Below, in pieces: positions 8,322 through 15,983 of a stretch of 64,000 bases of DNA; the first letter of the stretch is position 1, and each line of letters starts with the position of its first letter. The stretch is from BOG-908 sp964250925. Its GTDB lineage: Bacteria > Pseudomonadota > Alphaproteobacteria > Acetobacterales > Acetobacteraceae. The stretch covers positions 25,846-89,845 of the forward strand of contig CAXUHU010000004.1 of NCBI GenBank assembly GCA_964250925.1. The letters are read 5' to 3'. Made by a program: the position numbers and the translations under genes. Below the pieces are notes generated by a model, which was not told the DNA's origin, did no database searches, and worked only from the letters and a program-made list of their open reading frames with translations.

Positions 8322-8572
8322 TCGATCAGCTCGCGCTCCACGCCCTTACCACCCTCCAACTCGGCGATGGCTTCGAGCAGACGCTCGGCATTGCGCGGGT
8401 TCTGCAGCAGGTAGCGGGTCTCCTCGTAGGACGCGTAATCCTCGAGCGACATCAGCACGGCCGCGGGCTTGCCACGGTCACGCGTGATGATCACCGGCTC
8501 ATGGTCGTCCACAACGCTGTCCAAGGTGGACGATAGGTGACGCCGAAACGCGCTGTAAGATGTGTGTTGCAT
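8318..8572 (-). CDS. yefM: YefM/Phd-type antitoxin
   Basis: This 84-residue protein starts MQHTSYSAFRRHLSSTLDSV and carries PVIITRDRGKPAAVLMSLED and YEETRYLLQNPRNAERLLEAI, closely following YefM: an N-terminal DNA-binding dimer domain followed by a toxin-wrapping helix. A longer in-frame start exists at 8599, but it would put the operator inside the gene; the start at 8572 aligns with known YefM. It neutralises YoeB and, with it, represses the operon. Confidence 0.92.
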   Translation of the reverse strand: MQHTSYSAFRRHLSSTLDSVVDDHEPVIITRDRGKPAAVLMSLEDYASYEETRYLLQNPRNAERLLEAIAELEGGKGVERELID

Positions 8573-8580
8573 CGGGCGTC

Positions 8581-8598
8581 TGTACTCAAACACGTACA
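8581..8598. promoter_or_regulatory. yefM-yoeB operator (TGTAC...GTACA)
   Basis: TGTAC at 8581-8585 and GTACA at 8594-8598 form an inverted repeat directly upstream of yefM. Known YefM operators are built on TGTACA palindromes, so this is very likely the autoregulatory site, overlapping the promoter. Confidence 0.6.
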
Positions 8599-8613
8599 AT
8601 TATGCAAGCGCTA

Positions 8614-10596
8614 TCAGGGCGCCGTCCGCTCCGCCTCCACCCGCTGGCCGTCAATCTGCCCCGCGATGTGGGCGACGGCGTCGCGCGCGCGGTCGTCCCA
8701 GGCGATGGTCAGCGAGCCGACATGGTCGGCTGTCACCAGCGCCACATCGGCCTGGACGTGCCCGTCCACCTGGTTCCACACGATCGTCCCGGTGACGGCC
8801 AAATCCTCGGTCCATTGCAGGCCGTTCAGGTGCAGCGTGTAGCCGTGCTCGTCCGCGGTGAGGTGGAAGCGGCCGCCGCGCAGGCCGGCGACGGTGCCGC
8901 TGGTGGTGACGTAGTACCGCGCCAGCGCGTCGCCCACCGTCTCGGCGGCGGCCGCGGCCAAAGCGAGGGCCTCCGGACTCGCCGCGTTGTCGTCATGCGC
9001 CTTGGCCGGGGCCACGTCGCGCCAGCGTTTGGCGAAGGCGGGCACGGTGCGGATCGGGCGGATGCGCAGCACGCAGGACGTATCGCCCGGGTCGCCGCCG
9101 CTGGCCACGAATTGCAGCACGATCGGCCCCGCGCAGCGCGCGATGTCGCCGCCATAGGGCGGCACGAACACCCCGCCATCGCCCACCGCCGTCTCGTGGC
9201 CGGTGTTGCGCACCACCACGAACCAGGCTTCCGGGAACAGCGCCGTGGTGCGTGCCGCTTCGCGCGGGGAGGTAATCGTGTCCAGCTCGCCGGCCAGCAC
9301 CAGGACGGGCACTTTCGGGAAGACGGCGTTGGGCGGCACCGGAAACCCGGGGGTCACGTCGGCGGGCGGAGCGGGCCAGGGCAGGCAGGCATCCAGGCCC
9401 TCGGGGTTCGTCGGCGCCGTCAGCACGTCGTCGATGGTGAACGGCGCGTACAGGCCTGGGTCGCTGGCCTCCTTGGCCGCGATGGCAGCTTCGAACTCGC
9501 GACGGCGAACGGGCTCGGGCGCACGCAGGTCGAAGAGCGAATGGTAGTCCTGGCAGGTAACCGCGGTGTAGAGCCCGGTGCTGTATTGCCGGGCCGGCCC
9601 GCCACCGGCGTCGCCGTCCTCCGCCTCGGCCACCAGGCGCAGCAGCGGCACCGCATCGCCGCCGTCCAGGTAGGCGCGCCCGGCGGCATCGAGGTCGCGA
9701 TAGGCGATCAGGTTGTCGCCCACGATGGCAAACACCAGGAACAGGGCCGGCGGGTCGGCGGTCACGGTCCGCAGCTCGCCGTTGGCGCCCGGCGCCGTGC
9801 CGGAGACGGGGTGCCGGCGCAGCGACGCCAGCAGGGCGTCGAATCGCTGGGTGACGCTCGGTCCCCCGTGTTGCACCCCGTCGCGGCAGGCCGGCGAACG
9901 GGCGCAGACGCGTTCCAGCGCCACCGGGCCGTTCTCGATCTCGCTGGCGAAGTACGGCGTGCCGCCCAGCACGGGGTAGGCGCTGTCGAGCACGATCGTG
10001 CGCAGCAAATCCGGGTGGCGGGTGGCGAACACCTGACCGAAGAAGGTGGCGTAGCTGTCGCCGTAGTAATCGACCGGGCCGGTGGACAACGCGCGCAGCA
10101 CCGCGGCCACGTCGTCGGCCGCGAGGTCCGAGCCGTAAAGCCACGCGGTGCGGCCGAGCTGCCAGCCGCAGGCGCGGATGGCAGCCTGGCGCGGGTCGCG
10201 GGCACGCTGCAGCCGAGGGCAGTCGATGGCGCCGGACCGGCCGGTGCCGCGCTTGTCGATCAGCAGGATGTCACGCCGGGTGCGCAACGGGGTGAACAGC
10301 CGCACGTAGCCGTCGCGCGAGCCGGTGGTGGAGTAGCCCGGGCCGCCCTCCTCGGCGAGGATGGTGCCGGCCGGATCAGGGCCGGTATGCGGGTAGAATT
10401 CGAAGCCGATCGAGATGGAGCCGGGTACCTGGCCGGTGGGGTCGAGCGGCCGCGTGATGGCGCCGCAATAGCCGTCGTAGGCCTGGATGCAGTGGGTCAG
10501 CGTCACGCTGCCGACGGTGATCGTCTGTGCCGCGGCGCGCGGGGCCAGAGCGAGGGCGGCGGCGAGCCAGACGAGGGCTGGGATCAGGCGGACCAT
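8614..10596 (-). CDS. Secreted alpha/beta-hydrolase peptidase, S33-like
   Basis: This 660-residue protein begins with a signal peptide (MVRLIPALVWLAAALALAPRAAA). It has an alpha/beta-hydrolase fold of the tripeptidyl-aminopeptidase kind: oxyanion region LAEEGGPGYSTTG, DKRGTGRSGAIDC, nucleophile elbow YYGDSYATFFG, a candidate acid in LAGELDTITSPREA and catalytic histidine in RNTGHETAVGD. A ~100-residue C-terminal extension of beta type has no recognised family. Predicted to cut short peptides in the periplasm or outside the cell. The ATG at 10596 is chosen because it starts the signal peptide; the frame extends upstream to 10722. It is divergent from moaD. Confidence 0.8.
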   Translation of the reverse strand: MVRLIPALVWLAAALALAPRAAAQTITVGSVTLTHCIQAYDGYCGAITRPLDPTGQVPGSISIGFEFYPHTGPDPAGTILAEEGGPGYSTTGSRDGYVRLFTPLRTRRDILLIDKRGTGRSGAIDCPRLQRARDPRQAAIRACGWQLGRTAWLYGSDLAADDVAAVLRALSTGPVDYYGDSYATFFGQVFATRHPDLLRTIVLDSAYPVLGGTPYFASEIENGPVALERVCARSPACRDGVQHGGPSVTQRFDALLASLRRHPVSGTAPGANGELRTVTADPPALFLVFAIVGDNLIAYRDLDAAGRAYLDGGDAVPLLRLVAEAEDGDAGGGPARQYSTGLYTAVTCQDYHSLFDLRAPEPVRRREFEAAIAAKEASDPGLYAPFTIDDVLTAPTNPEGLDACLPWPAPPADVTPGFPVPPNAVFPKVPVLVLAGELDTITSPREAARTTALFPEAWFVVVRNTGHETAVGDGGVFVPPYGGDIARCAGPIVLQFVASGGDPGDTSCVLRIRPIRTVPAFAKRWRDVAPAKAHDDNAASPEALALAAAAAETVGDALARYYVTTSGTVAGLRGGRFHLTADEHGYTLHLNGLQWTEDLAVTGTIVWNQVDGHVQADVALVTADHVGSLTIAWDDRARDAVAHIAGQIDGQRVEAERTAP

Positions 10597-10705
10597 GGCG
10601 GCGAGGTGAATAGCCGGGCCGGGCAGCGCAGCGCAACACGCGCGCGTCGCACGGCCACGCAGGCGGCGCGTGACGGCGCGTGGGCGGGCCGCGTATAGGA
10701 CGGCC

Positions 10706-10969
10706 ATGACGCGGCCGATCAAGATTCTCTACTTCGCCTGGGTGCGGGAGCGGGCGGGCACCGGCGAGGAAGACGTCTTGCTGCCCCACGGCGTCTCCGA
10801 CCTGGGCGGGCTGATCGACTGGCTGCGCCGGCGCGGCACGGGTTACGAGGCTGCCTTCGCCAACCCCAGCCTGGTGCGCGCGGCCGTCAACCAGGTGTTC
10901 GCCCGTCCTGAAACCCCGGGGGCACCAGGCGCCGAGGGGGCGTGCTTCCCGCCGGGCACCGGCGGATGA
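10706..10969 (+). CDS. moaD: Molybdopterin synthase small subunit MoaD
   Basis: This 87-residue ubiquitin-like protein ends in Gly-Gly (FPPGTGG), which is thiocarboxylated to donate sulfur in molybdopterin synthesis. It starts MTRPIKILYFAWVRERAG at 10706 with AGGA just upstream, and the conserved AAVNQVFA block precedes the tail. Its stop overlaps the moaE start (ATGA). With MoaE it forms the cytoplasmic heterotetramer that converts precursor Z (cPMP) to molybdopterin. The C-terminal stretch before GG is a little longer and more Pro/Gly-rich than usual. Confidence 0.92.
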   Translation: MTRPIKILYFAWVRERAGTGEEDVLLPHGVSDLGGLIDWLRRRGTGYEAAFANPSLVRAAVNQVFARPETPGAPGAEGACFPPGTGG

Positions 10970-11412
10970 CCCTGCGCGTGCAGGGGGGGGCGTTCGACGT
11001 GGGCGCCGAGACCGCAGCCCTGCTTTCGGGCGGGACCGAGGCCGGTGCGGTTGCCAGCTTCCTGGGCGTGGTGCGCAGCCGGCCCGACCGGCCGTTGGTG
11101 GCCATGACGCTGGAACACTATCCGGCGATGACGCAGGCGGCGCTGGAGCGGATCGCGGCGGACGCCACGGCGCGGTTCGGCCTACTGGGCTGCACGGTGA
11201 TCCACCGCGTCGGCCGGTTGCTGCCCGGGGAGCCGATCGTGCTGGTGCTGGCCGCGGCAAGCCACCGCCAGGCGGCGCTGGACGGCACGGCGTTCCTGAT
11301 CGACTGGCTGAAGACCGCGGCACCGTTTTGGAAGCGCGAGGAGTTTGCGGACGGCGCGGCCGAGTGGGTGGCCGCCCGCGAGGCCGACGACGTGGCGGCC
11401 GCGCGCTGGTGA
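10966..11412 (+). CDS. moaE: Molybdopterin synthase catalytic subunit MoaE
   Basis: This 148-residue protein starts MTLRVQ at 10966. It has the family blocks ASFLGVVR, LEHYPAMTQAAL, IHRVGRLLPGEPIVLVLAA, SHRQAALDG and WLKTAAPFWKREEF. The last contains the two lysines (about residues 116 and 123) that correspond to the active-site lysines of E. coli MoaE. Together with MoaD it inserts the dithiolene sulfurs of the molybdenum cofactor. Its stop overlaps the GTG start of the next gene. A run of eight or so guanines near its start (around 10982) is a slippage-prone spot. Confidence 0.94.
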   Translation: MTLRVQGGAFDVGAETAALLSGGTEAGAVASFLGVVRSRPDRPLVAMTLEHYPAMTQAALERIAADATARFGLLGCTVIHRVGRLLPGEPIVLVLAAASHRQAALDGTAFLIDWLKTAAPFWKREEFADGAAEWVAAREADDVAAARW

Positions 11413-12713
11413 GCCGCCAGATACGGCTGCACGCCTTCGAGATGGCTTGCGTCGGCCACATCCAGCAGGGGCTATGGCGCCATCCGCGCGACCGGGCGGC
11501 CGACTACGCCAGCCTCCATCATTGGGTGGCACTCGCCCAAACGCTGGAACGCGGGCTGTTCGACGGGCTGTTCCTGGCCGACGTGCTGGGCGTCTACGAC
11601 GTCTATGGCGGCTCGGCCGATGCGGCGATCTGCCACGCGGTGCAGGTTCCCAACCTCGATCCTGCCCTGTTGGTTCCGGCGATGGCCCATGCCACGCGCC
11701 ACCTGGGCTTCGCCATCACGGCCAACACCGGCGCCGAGCACCCCTTCGTGTTCGCCCGCCGGTCAGGTGATCCAGCGTGCTCATCCGGCGGGCGGATCGG
11801 CTGGAACGTGGTGACCGGCTACCTGGACAGTGCGGCCCGTGCGATGGGTTTGCCGCAGCAGGCCGGTCACGATGCGCGCTACGACGCCGCCGACGATTTC
11901 CTATGCGCGGTCCGCGCCCTCTGGGAGGCGAGCTGGGAAGCGGGCGCTGTGCTGGGCGACCGTGCGTCCGGCATCTATGCCGATCCGGCGCGCGTGCACG
12001 CGGTGGCCGGCCAGGGTGACGGGTGGCGGATGTACGGAACGCATCTGTGCGAGCCGTCGCCGCAGCGCACGCCGGTGCTTTATCAGGCAGGCGCCTCGGC
12101 GCGCGGCCAGCGTTTCGCGGCCGAGCACGCCGAGTGCGTATTCGTGAACGCCACCACCCGTCCGCAGGTGGCGCGCCTGGTGACCGAGCTGCGCGAAGCC
12201 GCCGCCTTGCGTGGCCGCAGGCTGCTGGTTTTTGCGGGCATGACGGTCGTGGTCGGAACCGACGAGGCCGCGGCGCGGACGAAATGCGCGGAATACGAGC
12301 GCTACGCCAGCACGGAGGCGGCCCTGGTGCAGTCGGGAGGGTCCATGGGGGTCGATTTTGCGGCTTTGGGCGACGACGAGCCGATCCGCGTGGGCTCGAC
12401 GGAGGCCGTGGTTTCCAACCTGGCCGCGCTGACGGCGGGGCCGCCCATCACCAAGCGGGGCTTTGCCGGGCGCCTGCGGCTGGGCGGCCGCCAGGCGCCG
12501 GTGGTGGGGTCGCCAGCGCAGGTCGCCGATGCGATGCAGGAGTGGATGGACGAGGCCGATCTGGACGGGTTCGTGCTGGCCCGCACGGTGACGCCCGAGT
12601 GCTTCACCGACTTCGTCGACCTCGTCGTGCCGGAATTGCAACGCCGGGGTGTTTACAAGACAGCCTACAGCGAGGGTACTCTGCGGCAAAAGCTGCTCGG
12701 GGATGGGGAATGA
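11409..12713 (+). CDS. LLM-class flavin-dependent monooxygenase (NtaA/SnaA/DszA type), carrying an in-frame micro-inversion
   Basis: This 434-residue protein starts at GTG 11409, overlapping the moaE stop. It matches nitrilotriacetate/pristinamycin-type FMNH2-dependent monooxygenases: HAFEMACVGHIQQGLWRHP, LAQTLERGLFDGLFLAD, GWNVVTGYLDSAARAMG, VLYQAGASARGQRFAAEHAE and a C-terminal GFVLARTVTPECFTDFVD. It oxidises an unknown organic substrate with reduced FMN from a separate reductase not seen here. At about residues 116-126, where the family has a STLDHLTGGR-type motif, this protein reads RRSGDPACSSGGR. Reversing the 22-base loop at 11763-11784 restores RRMSTLDHLTGGR in frame. The enzyme as written may be impaired. 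Confidence 0.85.
   Translation: MSRQIRLHAFEMACVGHIQQGLWRHPRDRAADYASLHHWVALAQTLERGLFDGLFLADVLGVYDVYGGSADAAICHAVQVPNLDPALLVPAMAHATRHLGFAITANTGAEHPFVFARRSGDPACSSGGRIGWNVVTGYLDSAARAMGLPQQAGHDARYDAADDFLCAVRALWEASWEAGAVLGDRASGIYADPARVHAVAGQGDGWRMYGTHLCEPSPQRTPVLYQAGASARGQRFAAEHAECVFVNATTRPQVARLVTELREAAALRGRRLLVFAGMTVVVGTDEAAARTKCAEYERYASTEAALVQSGGSMGVDFAALGDDEPIRVGSTEAVVSNLAALTAGPPITKRGFAGRLRLGGRQAPVVGSPAQVADAMQEWMDEADLDGFVLARTVTPECFTDFVDLVVPELQRRGVYKTAYSEGTLRQKLLGDGE
11753..11794. repeat. 10-bp inverted repeat flanking an inverted 22-bp loop
   Basis: CGCCCGCCGG at 11753-11762 and CCGGCGGGCG at 11785-11794 are perfect reverse complements around a 22-base loop at 11763-11784. Reverse-complementing the loop changes no frame and converts the encoded segment into the conserved motif of the surrounding monooxygenase. 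This is the footprint expected of hairpin template switching or of site-specific inversion. Confidence 0.85.
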
Positions 12714-14761
12714 TTCGACTTGTCTGGGCCGCCGTGGCGGCACTCGGCGCCGGCAGCCTGGCCGTGCTGGCGGCCCACCGGGGCGAGAGCGTGAACGCGC
12801 TGTGGCTCGTGGTGGCCGCACTCTGCGTCTATGCCATCGCCTACCGCTTCTACAGCCTGTTCCTGGCGCGTCGCGTCGCCGGGCTGGACGCGGGACGCCC
12901 CACCCCCGCCTTCACGCATAACGACGGGCTGGACTACGTGCCCACCAACCGCTTCGTGCTGTTCGGCCACCATTTTGCGGCCATCGCCGGCGCCGGGCCG
13001 CTGGTGGGGCCGGTGCTGGCCGCCCAGATGGGCTATTTGCCGGCGACGCTGTGGATCCTGGTGGGCGTGGTGTTCGCCGGCGCCGTGCAGGACTTCCTGA
13101 TCCTGTTCCTCTCCGTCCGGCGCGACGGGCGCAGCCTGGGCGACATGATTCGCACCGAGATGGGCGCGTTCGCCGGCATCGTCGCCAGCGTGGGCATCCT
13201 GGCGATCATGGTCATCCTGCTGGCGGTGCTGGGGCTGGTGGTGGTCAAGGCGCTGGCGGGCTCGCCGTGGGGATCGTTCGCGGTGTTCGCCACCGTGCCG
13301 ATCGCGCTGGTTATGGGGGTGTACGGGCGGTTCCTGCGGCCGGGACGCGTGCTGGAGATGTCGGTCATCGGCTTCGTGCTGCTGATGGCCGCACTCTGGT
13401 ACGGCGGCGTGGTGGCGAGCGACCCGGTGATGGCGGGCTGGTTCACCTTTTCCGGCACCACCTGGGCGCTGATGCTGGTGGGCTACGGCTTCGTGGCCAG
13501 CGTGCTGCCGGTGTGGCTGATCCTGGCGCCACGCGATTACCTCAGCACGTTTCTCAAGATCGGCACGATCTGCGCGCTGGCGCTGGGCATCGCGGTCGTG
13601 ATGCCCGAGCTGCGGATGCCGGCGGTCAGCCGCTACGTCGACGGCACCGGGCCGGTCTTCGCGGGCAGCGTGTTCCCCTTCCTGTTCATCACGATCGCCT
13701 GCGGCTCGGTCAGCGGCTTCCACGCGCTGGTCTCCAGCGGCACCACGCCGAAGATGCTGGAGAACGAGGCGCAGGCCCGCATGATCGGCTACGGCGCCAT
13801 GCTGTGCGAAAGCTTCGTCGCAGTGATGGCGCTGATCGCGGCCAGCGTGCTGCAGCCCGGCGCCTACTTCGCGATGAACGCGCCGGCGGCACTGATCGGC
13901 ACCAGCGCCGCCTCCGCCTCGGCCGCCGTGTCCGGCTGGGGGTTCGCCGTGGCACCCGACGCGCTGACGCAGCTGGCGCATGACGTGGGCGAGGCCTCCA
14001 TCCTGTCGCGCGCGGGCGGGGCGCCGACGCTGGCGGTGGGCATGTCGCAGATCCTGTCCGGCGTGGCCGGCGGGCGGGCGCTGATGGCGTTCTGGTATCA
14101 CTTCGCCATCCTGTTCGAGGCGCTGTTCATCCTGACCACGCTGGACGCCGGCACGCGCGTGGCGCGCTTCATGATCCAGGACCTGGCCGGCTTGGCCGTT
14201 CCCGCCTGGCGCCGCACCGAGAGCTGGGGTGGCAACGTGGCCGCTACCGCGCTGGCCGTGGGCGGCTGGGGATACTTCCTCTATCAGGGGGTTATCGACC
14301 CGCTGGGCGGGATCAACACGCTATGGCCGCTGTTCGGCATCAGCAACCAGATGCTGGCCGCGATCGCGTTGACCCTGGCCAGCGTGGTGCTTTGCAAGAT
14401 GAAGCGGCAGCGCTACGCGGCCGTGGCCCTGATGCCGGCCAGCTGGCTGGCGGTGTGCACGCTGTCCGCGGGGTGGGAGAAGGTGTTCTCGCCCGCCCCC
14501 GCCATCGGCTTCCTGGCGCACGCGCACAAGTTCGCGGCGGCACTGGCCGACGGACGCATGCTGGCGCCGGCCAAGACTCTGGGCGACATGCACCAGGTGC
14601 TGACCAGCGATTATGTGGATTGTGCGCTGGTTTCGCTGTTCATGGGTGTGGTGGTGCTCATGCTGGGCGCGGGCGCGGTCAGCATCGCCCGTGCGCTCGC
14701 CGACGGGCGGATCACGACGCGAGAGGTGGGATCGCATGATCTGCCGCTGCTTCGGACGTAG
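12710..14761 (+). CDS. cstA: CstA-family pyruvate/peptide carbon starvation transporter
   Basis: This 683-residue inner-membrane protein has about 16-18 hydrophobic helices, the usual size for CstA/BtsT. Family blocks seen include DYVPTNRFVLFGHHFAAIAG, AGPLVGPVLAAQMGYLPATL, FHALVSSGTTPKMLENE and LWPLFGISNQMLAAIALTL. CstA and BtsT import pyruvate with protons; older work also links CstA to peptide uptake. The ATG at 12710 overlaps the monooxygenase stop (ATGA). The partner ybdD gene overlaps its 3' end, as in E. coli. Confidence 0.95.
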   Translation: MIRLVWAAVAALGAGSLAVLAAHRGESVNALWLVVAALCVYAIAYRFYSLFLARRVAGLDAGRPTPAFTHNDGLDYVPTNRFVLFGHHFAAIAGAGPLVGPVLAAQMGYLPATLWILVGVVFAGAVQDFLILFLSVRRDGRSLGDMIRTEMGAFAGIVASVGILAIMVILLAVLGLVVVKALAGSPWGSFAVFATVPIALVMGVYGRFLRPGRVLEMSVIGFVLLMAALWYGGVVASDPVMAGWFTFSGTTWALMLVGYGFVASVLPVWLILAPRDYLSTFLKIGTICALALGIAVVMPELRMPAVSRYVDGTGPVFAGSVFPFLFITIACGSVSGFHALVSSGTTPKMLENEAQARMIGYGAMLCESFVAVMALIAASVLQPGAYFAMNAPAALIGTSAASASAAVSGWGFAVAPDALTQLAHDVGEASILSRAGGAPTLAVGMSQILSGVAGGRALMAFWYHFAILFEALFILTTLDAGTRVARFMIQDLAGLAVPAWRRTESWGGNVAATALAVGGWGYFLYQGVIDPLGGINTLWPLFGISNQMLAAIALTLASVVLCKMKRQRYAAVALMPASWLAVCTLSAGWEKVFSPAPAIGFLAHAHKFAAALADGRMLAPAKTLGDMHQVLTSDYVDCALVSLFMGVVVLMLGAGAVSIARALADGRITTREVGSHDLPLLRT

Positions 14762-14954
14762 CCTGGACCTGGCGCTGGCCGCGCGGCGGGTGGGGCAGAC
14801 CGCGCGCGCCATGGTAGGGGTAGCCGATTACGACGCCTACCTGGCCCACATGGCCGCCAACCACCCGGACCGGGCGGCGATGACGCGCGAGGCGTTCTTC
14901 CGCGACCGGCAGGCGGCGCGCTACGGCGGCGGCGGAACCCTGCGCTGCTGCTGA
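14736..14954 (+). CDS. ybdD: YbdD/YjiX family small protein (CstA partner)
   Basis: This 72-residue protein matches the short cytoplasmic YbdD/YjiX family always found after cstA: RRVGQTARAMVGVADYDAYLAHMAANHPDRAAMTREAFFRDRQAARYG-like order, ending in a cysteine pair. The start ATG at 14736 lies inside the end of cstA, with GAGAGGTGG upstream. The family is needed for CstA/BtsT-type transport in enterobacteria, but its mechanism is unclear. Confidence 0.9.
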   Translation: MICRCFGRSLDLALAARRVGQTARAMVGVADYDAYLAHMAANHPDRAAMTREAFFRDRQAARYGGGGTLRCC

Positions 14955-14989
14955 GTTGTGTAGGTCTATGCCAATCAAAGCGAACACAA

Positions 14990-15068
14990 TACTCAAAAGT
15001 CTTTTGCTTCTTCTCTTCAAGAAAGAAGAGCTTCTTTCTTGAAAGAACGGATCAAAGAACTTCCATTC
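14990..15068. repeat. AT-rich dispersed hairpin repeat, copy 1
   Basis: An AT-rich insert interrupts the GC-rich background. It holds a perfect 13-base inverted repeat (15016-15028 with 15031-15043, two-base loop), then CAAAGAACTTCC. Related sequences occur at 28756-28880 and 47335-47400. The downstream glycosyltransferase frame runs into this repeat. Confidence 0.6.
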
Positions 15069-15983
15069 TTGGTGCGGTGGCGCCGCCGCCTGCTGGCGCG
15101 ATCGGGGCCGGTGGCGCGGCGCATCCTGTATCCCAACCCCTGGTCCAGCCCGGCGCGCCGCCGGGTGGCCGACATCGCTCGCGACGCCGGGATCGGCGAC
15201 GTGGTGCTGTGCACGCCCGGCCTGCGCGCGCTGAAGGCGGCCAACCCGCGGGGCCGCATACGCTTCTTCACCACGTTTCCCGAGCTGGTGCGCGGCCTGC
15301 CCTATATCGACGAGGTGCACCCCTTCGAGGACCGGCCTCCCGGCACGCCTTACGTGGAATACACCAAGGTAATGCCGTCCCCGGTGCACATCGCGCGCCT
15401 GCTGGGCGACCGCATGGGCGTGGACGTCACCGACACGCGGCCCGATTGCGTGGTGGACCGGCAAGCCGTCGCCGCGTTCCGCACGGCCTGGGCGGCGTTG
15501 CCGCGGCCCTGGATACTCACGCTGCGCCGCGCCAGCCGCTTCACGCCGAACAAGGATTGGCCGGACGCCGCCTGGGACGCGCTGGCCGCCGACCTGGCCG
15601 GCTGGGGCAGCGTGATCGAGATCGGCGAGCGCGGCGACGCGATTGCCCCGCCCTCGGGTCACTACCTCGACTTGCGGGGAGCCACCAGCATTGCTGGCCT
15701 TGCAGCAGCGATTGCCGCGGCAGACGTCTATGTGGGCCCGGTCTCCGGCCCCATGCACATCGCCGCGGCCGTAGGCACGCCGTCGGTGGCCATCATCGGC
15801 GGCTACGAGCATCCGGACAATGCCTACTACCCGGGCAATGTGTCGTTTTATACACCGGTGCCCTGCGCACCGTGCTGGCTGCGCACGCCGTGCCCGTTCG
15901 ACATACGCTGCCTGCGCGCCATCGCCCCCGCCCAGGTCGCCCACGCGGTGCGCACTGTCTGGGCGGGGATCAGGCCCGGCTGA
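15039..15983 (+). CDS. Glycosyltransferase family 9 (heptosyltransferase-like)
   Basis: This protein of about 310 residues has the GT9/GT-B layout. An N-terminal GDVVLCTPGLRALKAANPRG block matches the ADP-heptose:LPS heptosyltransferase start, and the C-terminal sugar-nucleotide site reads VYVGPVSGPMHIAAAVGTPSVAII, with a cysteine-rich APCWLRTPCPFDIRCL tail typical of GT9. Likely role: adding a heptose-type sugar to lipopolysaccharide core or a related glycan at the inner membrane. The start is uncertain. The TTG at 15039 lies in the dispersed repeat and has no clear ribosome site; TTG 15069 or GTG 15072 would begin after the repeat. It converges on the flippase gene with a 14-base overlap. 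Confidence 0.85.
   Translation: MKERIKELPFLVRWRRRLLARSGPVARRILYPNPWSSPARRRVADIARDAGIGDVVLCTPGLRALKAANPRGRIRFFTTFPELVRGLPYIDEVHPFEDRPPGTPYVEYTKVMPSPVHIARLLGDRMGVDVTDTRPDCVVDRQAVAAFRTAWAALPRPWILTLRRASRFTPNKDWPDAAWDALAADLAGWGSVIEIGERGDAIAPPSGHYLDLRGATSIAGLAAAIAAADVYVGPVSGPMHIAAAVGTPSVAIIGGYEHPDNAYYPGNVSFYTPVPCAPCWLRTPCPFDIRCLRAIAPAQVAHAVRTVWAGIRPG

Noticed and set aside
8560..10698. Plus-strand open frame opposite the S33-type peptidase
   Set aside because: No recognisable domain; it mirrors the codon bias of the minus-strand gene, which has a signal peptide and catalytic motifs.
12023..12709. Upstream in-frame extension of cstA through the monooxygenase gene
   Set aside because: The translation is frame-shifted monooxygenase sequence; the ATG at 12710 matches the family start and the ATGA overlap.
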